64,000 bases of DNA, taken from contig JAADVB010000018.1 in the NCBI GenBank assembly GCA_023334545.1, positions 1-64,000 of the forward strand. Direction: 5' to 3'. The stretch comes from Salisapilia sapeloensis (taxonomy: Eukaryota; Oomycota; Peronosporomycetes; Peronosporales; Salisapiliaceae). Both the position numbers and the translations under genes were made by a program. Below the pieces are notes generated by a model. The model had not been told where the DNA came from. It made no database searches and worked only from the letters and a program-made list of their open reading frames with translations. Positions 11,172-21,745 of this stretch are shown here, one piece after another; position 1 is the stretch's first letter, and each line of letters opens with the position of its first letter.

Positions 11172-11348
11172 CTATTCATCATCATCGTCGCTCTTGGCGT
11201 GCACAGGGATCTTTCCCTGCTGAGACTGGTGCCACGCATAGAAGTTGTCAATGCGGTTGAACATGTTCTTCTTGTGTTGCACCCAGAACTGGGAGACGAT
11301 AAGGCCGAGGCCAACGCCGATCGCAATGTCCATCCCCGGATTCACCAT
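11172..11348 (-). CDS. Small membrane protein, cytochrome c oxidase subunit 5C-like
   Basis: A 58-residue protein from ATG 11348 (MVNPGMDIAIGVGLG) to TAA-type stop at 11172. It has one hydrophobic helix at residues 6-22, then W, a His/Lys pair and an aromatic FY followed by a charged tail ending in DDDDE. The pattern IGxxLGLxxxxxW..H....(R/K)..xFY resembles plant COX5C-type subunits of respiratory complex IV, an inner mitochondrial membrane protein. The frame is open further upstream but that adds only a Lys/Thr-rich stretch, so the inner ATG is preferred. The similarity is short, and another small inner-membrane subunit is possible. Confidence 0.5.
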   Translation of the reverse strand: MVNPGMDIAIGVGLGLIVSQFWVQHKKNMFNRIDNFYAWHQSQQGKIPVHAKSDDDDE

Positions 11349-11693
11349 GTTTATTTTCTTCCTTGTTTGTTTTGTGGTCTTGAGACGCAAAACGAGCGGC
11401 GGTCAATTTATCTTAATTTTAATATGGGATTAAGAACGACCTCCCTTCACACATAAAAACGCTTCGAATTCAAGTATCTTCACTAAAGTACGAGCATCTA
11501 CACCTCCTATATGTGATCCTTTATCAATTGATTAATCGCAATAATGTATAAAACGATGCATATTTTTATGAAATTATACTTTAACTTGGATATTTAATAC
11601 TCGCTGTATTGCCACATGTGATAATTACTTATGGGAGGTGTGACTGTACCTGAGTGATACGCATGCGATCTTGAACGGATTTTTGGATTTTAA
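11349..11693. other. Divergent promoter region
   Basis: About 345 bases between two genes reading outward. AT-rich, no coding frame; expected to carry the promoters of the COX5C-like gene and of TMTC. Confidence 0.45.
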
Positions 11694-13950
11694 ATGGTGA
11701 GCTATCAGTATCTCGCGGTCGTACTGACGGCACTTGCGACTGGGTGGAATGCACATGAGAATGGTTTTGTATGGGATGATCGAGCAGCAGTCATTGGCAA
11801 CTATGACGTGCGATTAGATCTATCGAACTCGACGATTTTCCATGTCTTCCAGCATGATTTCTGGGGAGATCCGATCCACGCCTCTACTAGCCATAAAAGC
11901 TATCGTCCTGTGACTGTACTTACGTTTCGATGGAACTTTCTGCATTGTGGAGTAGATCCACGATGCTACCATTCGACTAATACGCTCTTACATGCGTCCT
12001 GTTCCTTGCTTGTGTTGATACTCGCTAGTCGAATTTTCAGTCTCTACGACAGTCCCAAGACCAAGCAGCGACCTCAAGCTATTTTGGGTCCAGTGCTAGC
12101 TGGTCTCCTCTTTGCAGTCCATCCTATCCACTGCGATGCCGTCGCTAGTATCGTCGGTCGAGCAGATCTTCTCTGTGCGAATGGCACCTTACTAGCCTTC
12201 TTGCTCTACATGGAAGCATGTAAAGCGAGCTCCAGTCATGACAGAACGTTCCTAGGCCTTTCAATTGGTATTGCATTCATCGGTACTCGTCTACCTCTAT
12301 CCTACCACTACTACAAGCTGATCAGAATGACATATCATAGGAAGTTTATGCAAAGAGCTCGGGTTTACAGCCTTTGGACTGTTCCTCGCATACGATATCC
12401 TCTTGCAATTCACTCCTAATCACAGTGATAAGCAAGACTTTTACAGACGAACGAGTATAGTATTTTTATTCGCAGTCGTCTGGGCATCACTTCGAGTCTG
12501 GATTAATGGAGACGACATCCATATGCAATGGCCTTTCCTGTCCAACAACATTGCTCTCGAAGACAGTAAGCTTACACGTATGCTATCCTACGCTCATGTC
12601 CATGCCTGGTACTTGTATAAACTGGTATGGCCATACACTCTTTCGTATGACTATGGCTTTGACACCATTCCTATCATCTCCAGTGTCTCAGATCCTCTCA
12701 ATACGTACACTTGCATCGCCTACAGCTCTCTTCTCACAGGCATCATGATCGGATGTATCTTCATCTCTACCTCTCCGATTCTCCTTTGCATCGCTCTTGG
12801 CGCTATTCCTTTCGTTCCAGCCTCTCACGTTTTGTTCCCAGTTGGTACGATCGTAGCGGAGCGACTGATGTACTTGCCTAGCGTCGGCTTCTGTCTTCTC
12901 GTAAGCCACTTGCTCCAACGAGCGTATGACCGGACTTGTCTATACGCTACATCTCCTTCCTTCCGAAAGAAGCACATGATCTTTGCTTTTGCCTCCCACT
13001 TCGTTCCATTTGCATGTACACTACTACTTGTATCGGCATACTTTCGTAGTCGTAGTCGAAATGCTGACTGGAAGGATGAACAAACATTGTTTGCATCCGC
13101 TTTAAAAGCGTATCCTACGAATGTCAAAGTGCTTTCAAACGTCGGGAAGACGTTGCTTGGTAAAGCACCTGAGAAAGCAGTCGCGTATCTAAAACTATCC
13201 GTTGCCATGCTACCTCACTACGTCGAAGGACATGTGAACCTCGGTCTTGCCTACGGTGCAATCGGGCATGAACTCCTGGCGATGCGGCATCTCATCAAAG
13301 CTTCCGAGTTCGGACCCAAGAGGTTTCTCGGACCAGGATACCTTGGTGTCCAGATCCTAGACTACTGGACGAAACAGAGGACACAAATCTACAAGGATGA
13401 TGTCGTGGACAGCCTTAGCGTCCACATCGCCAAGCGCTACTTGGACGAAGCTATTGCGCGTGGCAGTATTCACCCGACACATTACTTTTCTCGAGCTTCC
13501 ATTGCATATTATGAAAAGAACTATGAGGATAGTATCATGTACTTTGATGCGACGTGTCAAGCGAATGCGATTGTATCAAAGCGGAATGTCGATACGCAGG
13601 AGCTGTTGCTCCCGGAACTAAATATTCGTAGTCTTATCTTTAAAAGTTACCGGGCGTTAGGGCAACTGGATGAGGCGTTGGCGGCTGCTGAAGACGCCAT
13701 CCAACTGTACCCGACTGCCATTCAGCTGCGGTTGAATGCTGCGCTCATCTACCATGAGCAAGGACAGCTGGAGCACGCGATGGTGCACATTCGTCAGACG
13801 GTGGCACTCGCAACAAGACAGGATGTGACTGCATTAGTGGAAGCTAACAAGGCGTTCAATGCACGACAGGCAGGTGATATCGCCGAAGCGATGTGTGCCA
13901 AGGCGATGGCAGTGGCGGCGGATAGTCATAGCGTGCAGCTCACGTGTTAA
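11694..13950 (+). CDS. TMTC-type protein O-mannosyltransferase (2 exons)
   Basis: Multi-pass ER membrane glycosyltransferase followed by TPRs, 732 residues. Exons 11694-12282 and 12341-13950 are joined across a 58-nt intron; splicing restores the SLCKELGFTAFGLFLAYDIL segment typical of the family. The first luminal loop has the acidic FVWDD motif and a YRP(V/L)T block. The AVHPIHCDAVASIVGRADLL and FFSRSR-type NADWKDEQTLF (DUF1736) blocks follow, and TPR units run from about residue 455 to the end (for example NVKVLSNVGKTLLGKAPEKA). In animals TMTC1-4 O-mannosylate cadherins in the ER; the substrate here is unknown. The genomic frame is intact apart from the intron. Confidence 0.9.
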
Positions 13951-14047
13951 TGATACACCGTTTCAAGATCGTCCACTCCCTTTTGTTTTCGGTTCATATA
14001 AGATATAAAACAGTATAAAGTATACGGACAGTTTGGAATCAGGCGAG

Positions 14048-17000
14048 ATGAGTACATCGCGATCTTTGAGGTCCGAGTCAGTCCTCCCGTTATTCTTCTC
14101 GACACATCAGGCGAAACGAGTGGAGAGGATGAGTATGAAAGTCCCTCCTGTGTGTATGCAGAACGTCAAAGTATCTGGAGTCTACGTTGTTAGTGGCATA
14201 TGCCTCCTAGCGATGTTTCTAGCTCCTACTGCATGGTCTCACACTACTTTGACAAGCATGCTTTTTCCCTCATCAAAAATCACGCTGCTTAAAGTCGTCT
14301 GTATGGTGCTTTGCATGGCTCTAACAGTTTACTACTGGCTATGTGTGGATACTACTTGGACGCCAGTTCAGCAGCGACTCCTGGAAGTATCCGACGAGAG
14401 TCGCAAGGGTCTGCCGATCAATCGACGACGATCAGTGCTAATAAGTGGTCGTTATCCCATTCCTCTTGACAGTGAGTTGTTTCAAGGCAAGTTCCTCGTC
14501 ATGAGTCGTAGTGTCCAGCACAGACGTAGACTGATGATGCAGGTACAAGGGCAGCTGAAGCGACCTGCTCCAGTCGATCACTCGGTCATGATGGCACTCG
14601 AACTCCCATCTTCTGTCGGTGACATGTCGACAAGATGGAAGTGGGTGCTGGAAAAGATATTAAAGCTAGTACAAACGATCGTTCCTGGTATGCATTTCAA
14701 TTTGGACGCAAGTGAGACACAAAGCGTCCATCTCGCAGTCCCATTGTATCAATGTGCAGATGAGATGGTCATTTCCAAAGCTTATAAAGGTACACAGACG
14801 ACGGCAGACCTTGTGGCAGCTAGTGTACGTCTAGGAGACAGCTCGTTTGGTGAGACGAAAGCGAGTAGAGCGAGTCGATGGAAGACAGAGGTGGGGAAGG
14901 AGCCATTTCTCGAGACGAAAGTCTATTCTTTCCAATTCACATCCTCCATCCTGGACTTGCAAAGGTGGCAGATTCGTCTACCATTTGGACTCGGTGATCT
15001 CCCTGTTGAAATGCTTCTCGGACAGCATCCGATTCGTTTATCTGCCTACTTCCTGCCGACGTCTGTCGTCAAGAGTCTCTCTCCTCATGACGATAGTAAG
15101 AAGAAACTCTTGTTCAGTTATTCAATTCGGCAGAAATCGACTTCCGTCGATTCGAGACGGAAGGAGAGAGCGCTACGACCTCCAGTACCAAGTAGACGTG
15201 GACACTCGGAGCTCGCAGTCGTGTCAGCACAGAAAAGTTCGTCCGAAGCACCTGTAGTTCCGTTCTCCGTTACACCTCGTGTATCTCCTCTACCTCCTCG
15301 TCAACAAACTTCATCTCAAGGCACGACGTTTCCCCTCTTACAAGCGACTTCTGTCCGTGATCTTCCTCTTCCTAATCATCGTCTAGAAGCGAGTCAGCTA
15401 GATTGTCTACAGTTTGAATTAAGTTCGTGGGTAGAACGTGTAGATCGAGTCGCTGGGAGTCGTAAAGTCGGGTATTTGCTGTCCGTTCGAGAGCGACTGG
15501 AGGATGGGACATATCGGGACTTTAGCGTCCTCCGTAGTGCTTCGACAGTTAAGAACGCTCTGCTACTAGTAGATGAGTCTATGGCTTTGGATGTATCGAG
15601 TGAAGGTAGTAGTAGTGATCAGGCTGCAGAGCACTGTCAACGTTATAGACGTGTGTTTCGAAAGCTGCAGACAGAAGCACGGTCCTATCTGTACGATAAA
15701 ATCGAGGAGGAGATGCAACTCGTCTCGAAGACGATGCAACTGATTGCTACGTCAACAGCAAAGAGTCCTGTCACTCAGTTCCGACGCGCGATGCTCTGTA
15801 GATGTCTCGTATCTACCACTCACTTGCCTCCTGTGTCATCTCAAGCAGATATTGGTGTCCAGACAGCATCTAAAGACATTGTACAGTGGAGTGGCGGTGG
15901 CTATCGTTGCGTTCGTCGACAGTTCTTACGACAAGAGTGGATAGTCGTCACGGCGACAGAGCTCAAGTTCTATCGTTCCTTTTCTTTAAAAGCAGATAAA
16001 GTAGTGGCACTAGATAAAGTCTTACGTGTACAGGTAGTAGACAAGAGTCCTGTGCTATGTGCACATGACAATGCTAGTTCGACGTATGAGAGACAGTGGT
16101 TCTGTATCGAAGTCCACTTGGTCACACAAGTCGTGACGTTCTTCCTATCGACGGATTACACTCGACGTCAATGTATAAGCAAGCTACGTCAGTTCATTGA
16201 AAGTGAACGAGTACCGGCGATGGTTGATCGACCATTGCGTACGATCTCGACGCCATTATGTTTGAATCAACGCAGCTTGCTTTCTTCCTTACCGACGCCG
16301 CCTTGGTCGACGCAGTATACATCCATCGATAAAACCACTCTTCAAGACACGCTGCGAAGTGTCCAGCAAGTGCTGACAAAAGCATTGACGCTTTATAATC
16401 AACGTGAAGAAGAGCGATCGAGGAAACACCTGCTGGAAGTGTTGGATGGAGTCGAGACACTCACTTGTGTTGACTTTGGTTTGCTAGTAGAAGAGAGTAG
16501 TCAGTCGTCTGCTTCGTGGAGAGACTTGTCTGGCGATAAACTAGCGTTTGTACTGAACTTGTATCACTTGCTCTACATCCACGCGACGTTGATCGTTGGG
16601 GAACCGAACGATCATCAGGAGTGGAAGAAGCTGCAGTCATTGGCGCACTATAGACTTTGTGATACATCGCAGGAGGTTCCTGTGAAGCTGACGTTGGACA
16701 GGATCGAACGGTTGATGCTGCGTAGATCGAGAGAGCGCTTGACTACAACCCATCCGCTGGTGTCTAGTATCTCGCAAGACTCGGCGAAAGAGGAAGAAGG
16801 TAGGATCCCACCGACCTTGGTGCTCGATCGTCCTGACTTTCGAACGCACTTGGCGTTGCAAAGCCACTGTTCACCTGGTACGAATGTGATGGTCGTGTAC
16901 GATGGTGGAACGCTTGTGCAAGCTCAATTGAACGCGACTTGCGCCTACTTTTTGTCGAAAGAGATGGACGTGGATGATGTGAAGCGAGTGATTTATATGC

Positions 17001-17326
17001 CAAAGGTATGTGAGTGGAATGAAGCGGAGAGGAGACAGAGTCCTAGTGATGTACATGAGTCAACGCTTGGAATGGAGCAAGATCAGGGACGAGAGCTGCT
17101 TGGATCACCCGAGTTCTTGTGTTTGCAAAAGCTCCGGAGCTTTATGGATGATGAACTCCATCATCAGGTGCAGCATTTATTGCTTGGATCAGGAGAAGAA
17201 CCAAAGCTTCGATACCGACAATTCTGGACGCAGTCGACACGTCGAAACGCGAGTGACGATGTCTTTGGACAGATTGCGTCGACCATGGATGCGACTGTAG
17301 AGACAATCATGTCGTGGTTTACATAG
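14048..17326 (+). CDS. PH-domain and DUF547 membrane protein
   Basis: Single-exon, 1,092 residues from ATG 14048; the frame is open a little upstream but without another ATG. Two hydrophobic segments lie near residues 42-63 and 77-99. A region at about 310-380 resembles an intramolecular lipid/membrane-binding fold but I cannot name it. About 500-600 may be a PX-like stretch (YLLSVRERLEDGTYRDFSVL). A PH-like domain follows at about 612-715 (RRQFLRQEWIVVTATELKFY...QWFCIEV). The C-terminal DUF547 includes LAFVLNLYHLLYIHATLIVG at about 830. DUF547 is a cysteine-peptidase-like fold of unknown role in plants and protists. The combination suggests a membrane- or phosphoinositide-associated protein; the function is not established. 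Confidence 0.75.
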   Translation: MSTSRSLRSESVLPLFFSTHQAKRVERMSMKVPPVCMQNVKVSGVYVVSGICLLAMFLAPTAWSHTTLTSMLFPSSKITLLKVVCMVLCMALTVYYWLCVDTTWTPVQQRLLEVSDESRKGLPINRRRSVLISGRYPIPLDSELFQGKFLVMSRSVQHRRRLMMQVQGQLKRPAPVDHSVMMALELPSSVGDMSTRWKWVLEKILKLVQTIVPGMHFNLDASETQSVHLAVPLYQCADEMVISKAYKGTQTTADLVAASVRLGDSSFGETKASRASRWKTEVGKEPFLETKVYSFQFTSSILDLQRWQIRLPFGLGDLPVEMLLGQHPIRLSAYFLPTSVVKSLSPHDDSKKKLLFSYSIRQKSTSVDSRRKERALRPPVPSRRGHSELAVVSAQKSSSEAPVVPFSVTPRVSPLPPRQQTSSQGTTFPLLQATSVRDLPLPNHRLEASQLDCLQFELSSWVERVDRVAGSRKVGYLLSVRERLEDGTYRDFSVLRSASTVKNALLLVDESMALDVSSEGSSSDQAAEHCQRYRRVFRKLQTEARSYLYDKIEEEMQLVSKTMQLIATSTAKSPVTQFRRAMLCRCLVSTTHLPPVSSQADIGVQTASKDIVQWSGGGYRCVRRQFLRQEWIVVTATELKFYRSFSLKADKVVALDKVLRVQVVDKSPVLCAHDNASSTYERQWFCIEVHLVTQVVTFFLSTDYTRRQCISKLRQFIESERVPAMVDRPLRTISTPLCLNQRSLLSSLPTPPWSTQYTSIDKTTLQDTLRSVQQVLTKALTLYNQREEERSRKHLLEVLDGVETLTCVDFGLLVEESSQSSASWRDLSGDKLAFVLNLYHLLYIHATLIVGEPNDHQEWKKLQSLAHYRLCDTSQEVPVKLTLDRIERLMLRRSRERLTTTHPLVSSISQDSAKEEEGRIPPTLVLDRPDFRTHLALQSHCSPGTNVMVVYDGGTLVQAQLNATCAYFLSKEMDVDDVKRVIYMPKVCEWNEAERRQSPSDVHESTLGMEQDQGRELLGSPEFLCLQKLRSFMDDELHHQVQHLLLGSGEEPKLRYRQFWTQSTRRNASDDVFGQIASTMDATVETIMSWFT

Positions 17327-17414
17327 AGATAAGCAACAAGTAACGAAAGAATAAATGTATGAACAACTTTGCATGTTTAGAGAAGGAAGTGGTAATCTAG
17401 ATGCAGGCGATGTT

Positions 17415-18865
17415 CAAGTCTCGATGACTCAAGCTACGCTATTACTGTTTGCAGGGAAGCCTTGGATTGCTTGATCAGAGGTGGCTTGTGAAGGAGGATC
17501 GCGTATGTAGTTGCACAAGATGATGGTTAAAGCGACAATGGAAGCCAAGATGTGCGAGTTCAAAGCGTCTGAGTAGATGATATTGAACAAAGACCAAAGA
17601 CAGAGGATGATGCAGACCACGGCTCTTGAATACCAAAGGGAGTTCGATAGGGTCAGTTCCTCCCTGACGCCTTGATTCATAGCGAGATAAACGAGATCTG
17701 TTGTAGTACATACGACACGAGAGCTGCAATGAGTGTCAAGTTGACAATTACTGGCCCCATATAATTAATTTTTTGCCCGAAAGTTGGAGGATGAGGCAAA
17801 TGAAAACGACATAACTAGTAGTAGAAACAGCCCATGATGCATCTTTCTTCGCCAAACCTACCCAAAAGAAGCTTAAGTTGAAAGAGTGCTTTGCGCTGAA
17901 AACGTACAGAATGAGCATAACAGTAGAGAACGAGCACAATGCATATGCCCAAAAAAGTAGACATGGGTCACAAACTCCGCGAGGTTAGTCTGAAGATCAC
18001 CTTAAAGTACTCCATAAGAGGAGAATTTGAATCTACGAGGACTGATGCGTCAGGGTCGGACATCGAGTCTCGTAATATATTACCATAGACAACGACCAAA
18101 AGCATTCCTATGGAATAAATGAGGCTTCTTGGCATGCAAACCCATAGACCTTTCACATCATCGGTAAAGTTTTCTCCGAATGCAGTGCGAAAGTAAATCC
18201 AGAGAGGTAGAACCAGATAATGAAGGGAAATCCTTTCAGATCACTTAATATGTGCCCTGGAACCTCCCAGTCCTGTTGAGTTACCCTCTCATCGTACGAA
18301 ATTTAGAAGTATTGATGTAGAATGCCAAGGCTAGCAGCAACGTTACCACCGTGGCAACCAGCTTCACGCAAAATGAAATATTCACGCCGACGATGTTGAA
18401 TCCGACATTAACAATGTGAATTGTGAGCGATAGCAAATTGGCCTAATAGCTATAAAACGCCATGAAGTGGATCCAGATTGACACAAAGACGAAGCTTACG
18501 ACTAGATTTGTAGCGAATAATTTCATACCCTTAGCCGTACCAGCTAGCCAAGCGGCACGGGTGCCAATACCATGAAGGCCGAAGACATAAGAGCTTTCTT
18601 CTTTTGGTTGCATGGCCGACAACTCGACGGTCGATAACGAAAGCAGGACACACAATGCAATGAGGAAGACAAGGACGATAAAGAGTCCACTGAAGCCTGA
18701 TGCGAATGTCACTTGCCAATAGAAAAACTCCGTCGGGATAATGGTGCCTCCGGCCAGTATCCACAGTTGGGCAGGATATATGAAACTTGGTGTGCAATCG
18801 AGCATGTCTTGCATGTAGAGAGTAAGTCTGCTTGTGGCAAAGCCTTTTCGCCTGATACTGTCCAT
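17415..18865 (-). pseudogene. Decayed APC-family permease copy
   Basis: Colinear remains of the permease encoded intact at 20306-21706. Recognisable pieces in order on the minus strand are FSGLFIVLVFLIALCVLLSL and SSYVFGLHGIG (18.5-18.8 kb), MPRSLIYS and DASVLVDSNSPL (18.0-18.15 kb), then VVCIILCLWSLFNIIYS (17.5-17.65 kb). They sit in different frames, separated by stops and frameshifts, and many conserved residues have changed. Even the 3' flank is related to that of the intact copies (CAGGCGATGTTCAAGTCTCGATGACTCA). It is therefore an old duplicate that has lost function. Confidence 0.85.
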
Positions 18866-19585
18866 CTAAACCGATTGTATCCATTCGCCTGTCTCTGAAT
18901 TGTATCCACTGGCATCAAGATGATTCAGATCGACATCCTTTAAGCCATACAGTCTACGCGGATGCCTGTGGGTGTCGCAAAATCGGGTGCAGGATAAACG
19001 GGGGTGCAAAAGAGTAGAGATCATCAACGCGAAAGGAAAAGTATAATTTAAATAACAAATGGTAGCAAATCACCACACGATGGGTTAAAATCGCTGCACA
19101 AGAGAATCCAGAATGGCTACACACGTCTTGATGCTAGTTCCTGTACATGTGCCAGTTGCCGCGCGCGATACAGTAGTTTGACGGTTTCATGGCAAAGCAA
19201 GATTATATGTGAAGAGGAAATAAAATCTATAGGAAGAATCTGCAGCTAGAAGTATCTGCTTAAATTGTGTGTAGTGTATTGCTCGCGTGCTTTCCATGCT
19301 GTTGTCACCATTTATACTTTTCTCCCTATTCGTGCCATTGCTTGATCATTTACCGGTTCGATTCACATGCCACATCTGAATCGACTTCATACTATAGCTA
19401 CATCCACTTATGGAAAGTTATCTTCTGGATTATGGATATTATCTCATTGCAGTGTGTCGTTCTACTCTACTAGACCGGGACGATATTCAGTCCCCCTTTC
19501 ATAGTTTGAGCTTGCGTGGTATACAAGATAGCAGGAAGGTCTGCTCGTAGGTCAGACAAGCACGCATTATATTAAGGCTGTGCTT
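18866..19585. other. Intergenic gap between permease pseudogene and repeat
   Basis: No supported gene. It contains the decayed upstream flank of the pseudogene and sequence running into repeat copy B; only short frames are present. Confidence 0.5.
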
Positions 19586-20103
19586 GCGCTGAGTACTGAT
19601 TCGGCGAAATTGTGGATTCGCCTTTTGCAATTCTATTCATCGTATTCGAATGAGGCAATTCTGCGCTCGCTGAGAATAGCCCATCTTACTTTTTCACTTG
19701 CCATTGGAAACCCAACGTACCACTTTAATATAACGTTTCCTCACTATATCGAATACATATGCGAGTGTTCTCTACTGCCAATGAAGATGCGAATTCATAT
19801 TCTTGGTTTATCTCTGTCTTGGTGTTTGATGCAGTCAAGAGGAAACGATCTTCGAGAAGACTTTAAGTTACGCTGGTACTCAAAATGTGCGAATTTGAAA
19901 AAGCGAGCGAAAGACTTGGTGAGCTCTTCGCTATTATTTCGGAACTGGCGTAGTACCGTGGTGGACGGAATAATTGGTCGATATTTACGACTCGCATTGT
20001 ATCCGTCCCAGTAAAGCAGCGAAGAGCTCAATGTTGCAAATAAATCGAATGCAACTTCAACCTGAGTGACTTTCGATGATCAACCATGATACGCACGACA
20101 AGG
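19586..20103. repeat. Dispersed repeat, copy B
   Basis: Second copy of the element at 5128-5655, same orientation, without the 26-base insertion. The plus strand is open for 144 codons from 19580 to 20014, but copy A has its equivalent frame broken and the sequence changes between copies show no obvious coding bias, so I treat it as non-coding. It ends just before the 3' flank of the intact minus-strand permease. Confidence 0.8.
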
Positions 20104-20104
20104 A

Positions 20105-21745
20105 TATTGCTAACCAGAAGCAAAAGTGAGAAGGAAAGCAGTTTAAATCGGTCGAATGTAAATATCGTGCCTATCTAGTTGTGAAAGGCTAGTAGATACG
20201 ACAACAACGACAATAACAAAAAGAATAGACAAGTAAACGACTTTGGATGTATGAACACTAAAGAAGTGGTAATCTTGGTGCAGGCGACGTCCGAGTCTCA
20301 TTGACTCAGACTTTGATGCTACTGTACCTAGAACTTAAGAGGCGTTCTTGACCAACGGTGACTTGCGGGAGGCGGTGACGCAGGTGCGTGAAGAAGTAGA
20401 CTGCACCAGCGACGAAGAAGAGAGCAGCAGCGATGATAGAAGCCAAGAAGTCCGAGTCCGAAGCACCAGAGTAGATGATCGTGAAGAACGACCAGACGCA
20501 GAGGACGATGCAGACCACAGCTCCGGTAACACCAAACGGACTTCGGTACGGTCGAGCCCTCTCTGGTTCCTTGATCCGGAGCGCGATGAAGGAAGACAAC
20601 TGCAGCACATATGATACAAGAGCTCCGATCAGCGACATATTAACAAGCACGGATCCGAGACGAGTGTCTCCGATGGAAAAGTGAAGAATAAGGGCGATAG
20701 TGAGACCGGTGACACTGCCGAAGACGTAAGCTGCCCATGGCGTATTTCTCTTTGGTGTCATTTTCGTCAAGAAGGTAGGGTAGTATCCGTCCTTTGCGAT
20801 AGCATAGAGCAATCGACCCATGCAGAATACGAATGAATGGAAACTGGAGATGAGACCAGCGACCAAGAGCCACGTGAAGCCTGCAGTCGTGCTATTATCG
20901 CCAAAGACCGCCTTGTATCCATCCAAGAGAGGTGACCCAGAGTTTACAAGTACCGAAGCACCGGGTGAGATCATCGAATTGAAAATCACGGTACAGAATG
21001 AGACAACGATGAGCGTAGCCATGGAGGTAATGAGACCTCTTGGCATGTTCTTCACCGGATCAATCGTCTCTTCGACGGCTAGTGGTAGCTCCTCGATGCC
21101 CAAGTAGAACCAGAGGGAGAAGGAGAAGCCTTTCAAAATGCCTGTGAATCCATCCGGGTATTGCCAGTCTTGTTGAACTACCCACTCGTCGTACGAGATC
21201 TGTGTTGCAGCACCAACGTAGAATACCAGAAGCAAGAGGATAGACAGCACGGTGGCAACGAGCTGTACTCGGAATGACATCTCCACGCCGATGATATTGA
21301 GGGAAACGAAGATGAAATGGAATAGGACCCACCATAGAGGAGACCAGTCACTCCCCAGACCGATAAGCTGGTTCAAGTAAGATCCGATGCCGGTAACCGC
21401 GACGTCGACGGTCGCAATGACTTTGAGACTCTCCGCGATACCAGCAAAGAAGGCAGCCGTGCTACCAATACCATGGAGAGCGAAGACGTAGGGACCTCCT
21501 CCTGCTGGGAGCATGGCCGACATCTCGGCGATCGAGAATGCAAGGAGGATATAAAGAACAGTAGTGACCGCCAAGACGATGAGGAGACCATCAAAGCCTG
21601 CTGCGAGTGCTGCTTGCCATCCAAAGAAATCTCCCGAGACGACAGCACCTACGCCAAGTGCCCAGAGATGGAAAGGTTTCGCGAAACGTTGTTTTTCTTC
21701 GTTCATATCTTGGAAGTAGGAAGCAAATTCGATTGTGGCAAAAGT
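20105..21745 (-). repeat. Inverted duplication, left arm (permease unit)
   Basis: Reverse complement of 26520-28145. It covers the whole permease coding sequence plus about 190 bases of 3' flank (including the run AGAATAGACAAGTAAACGAC in this orientation) and a short, less similar 5' leader. Between the arms are about 4.8 kb carrying four unrelated genes. Confidence 0.85.
20306..21706 (-). CDS. APC-superfamily permease, ethanolamine permease-like (copy 1)
   Basis: Single-exon 466-residue integral membrane protein with about 12 hydrophobic spans. It has the APC-fold first-helix glycine motif (GVGAVVSGDFFGW) and the AEMSAMLPAGGGPYVF loop. The FSLWFYLGIEELPLAVEE segment with DPVKNMPRGLI matches the pattern of the ethanolamine permease branch (TC 2.A.3.5) better than general amino-acid permeases. 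It should import a small amine or amino acid with ions; the substrate is inferred only from subfamily motifs. It is the intact left copy of a three-member cluster; the sister copy at 26563-27963 has exactly the same length. Start ATG 21706 is in the conserved leader context GCTTCCTACTTCCAAGAT. Confidence 0.88.
   Translation of the reverse strand: MNEEKQRFAKPFHLWALGVGAVVSGDFFGWQAALAAGFDGLLIVLAVTTVLYILLAFSIAEMSAMLPAGGGPYVFALHGIGSTAAFFAGIAESLKVIATVDVAVTGIGSYLNQLIGLGSDWSPLWWVLFHFIFVSLNIIGVEMSFRVQLVATVLSILLLLVFYVGAATQISYDEWVVQQDWQYPDGFTGILKGFSFSLWFYLGIEELPLAVEETIDPVKNMPRGLITSMATLIVVSFCTVIFNSMISPGASVLVNSGSPLLDGYKAVFGDNSTTAGFTWLLVAGLISSFHSFVFCMGRLLYAIAKDGYYPTFLTKMTPKRNTPWAAYVFGSVTGLTIALILHFSIGDTRLGSVLVNMSLIGALVSYVLQLSSFIALRIKEPERARPYRSPFGVTGAVVCIVLCVWSFFTIIYSGASDSDFLASIIAAALFFVAGAVYFFTHLRHRLPQVTVGQERLLSSRYSSIKV

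Noticed and set aside
14033..14047. Five-codon extension of the PH/DUF547 gene
   Set aside because: It would start at TTG; ATG 14048 is used.
19580..20014. 144-codon plus-strand ORF inside repeat copy B
   Set aside because: The equivalent frame in copy A is broken by a 26-base insertion and other indels, and no domain is visible, so it is treated as chance openness within a repeat.
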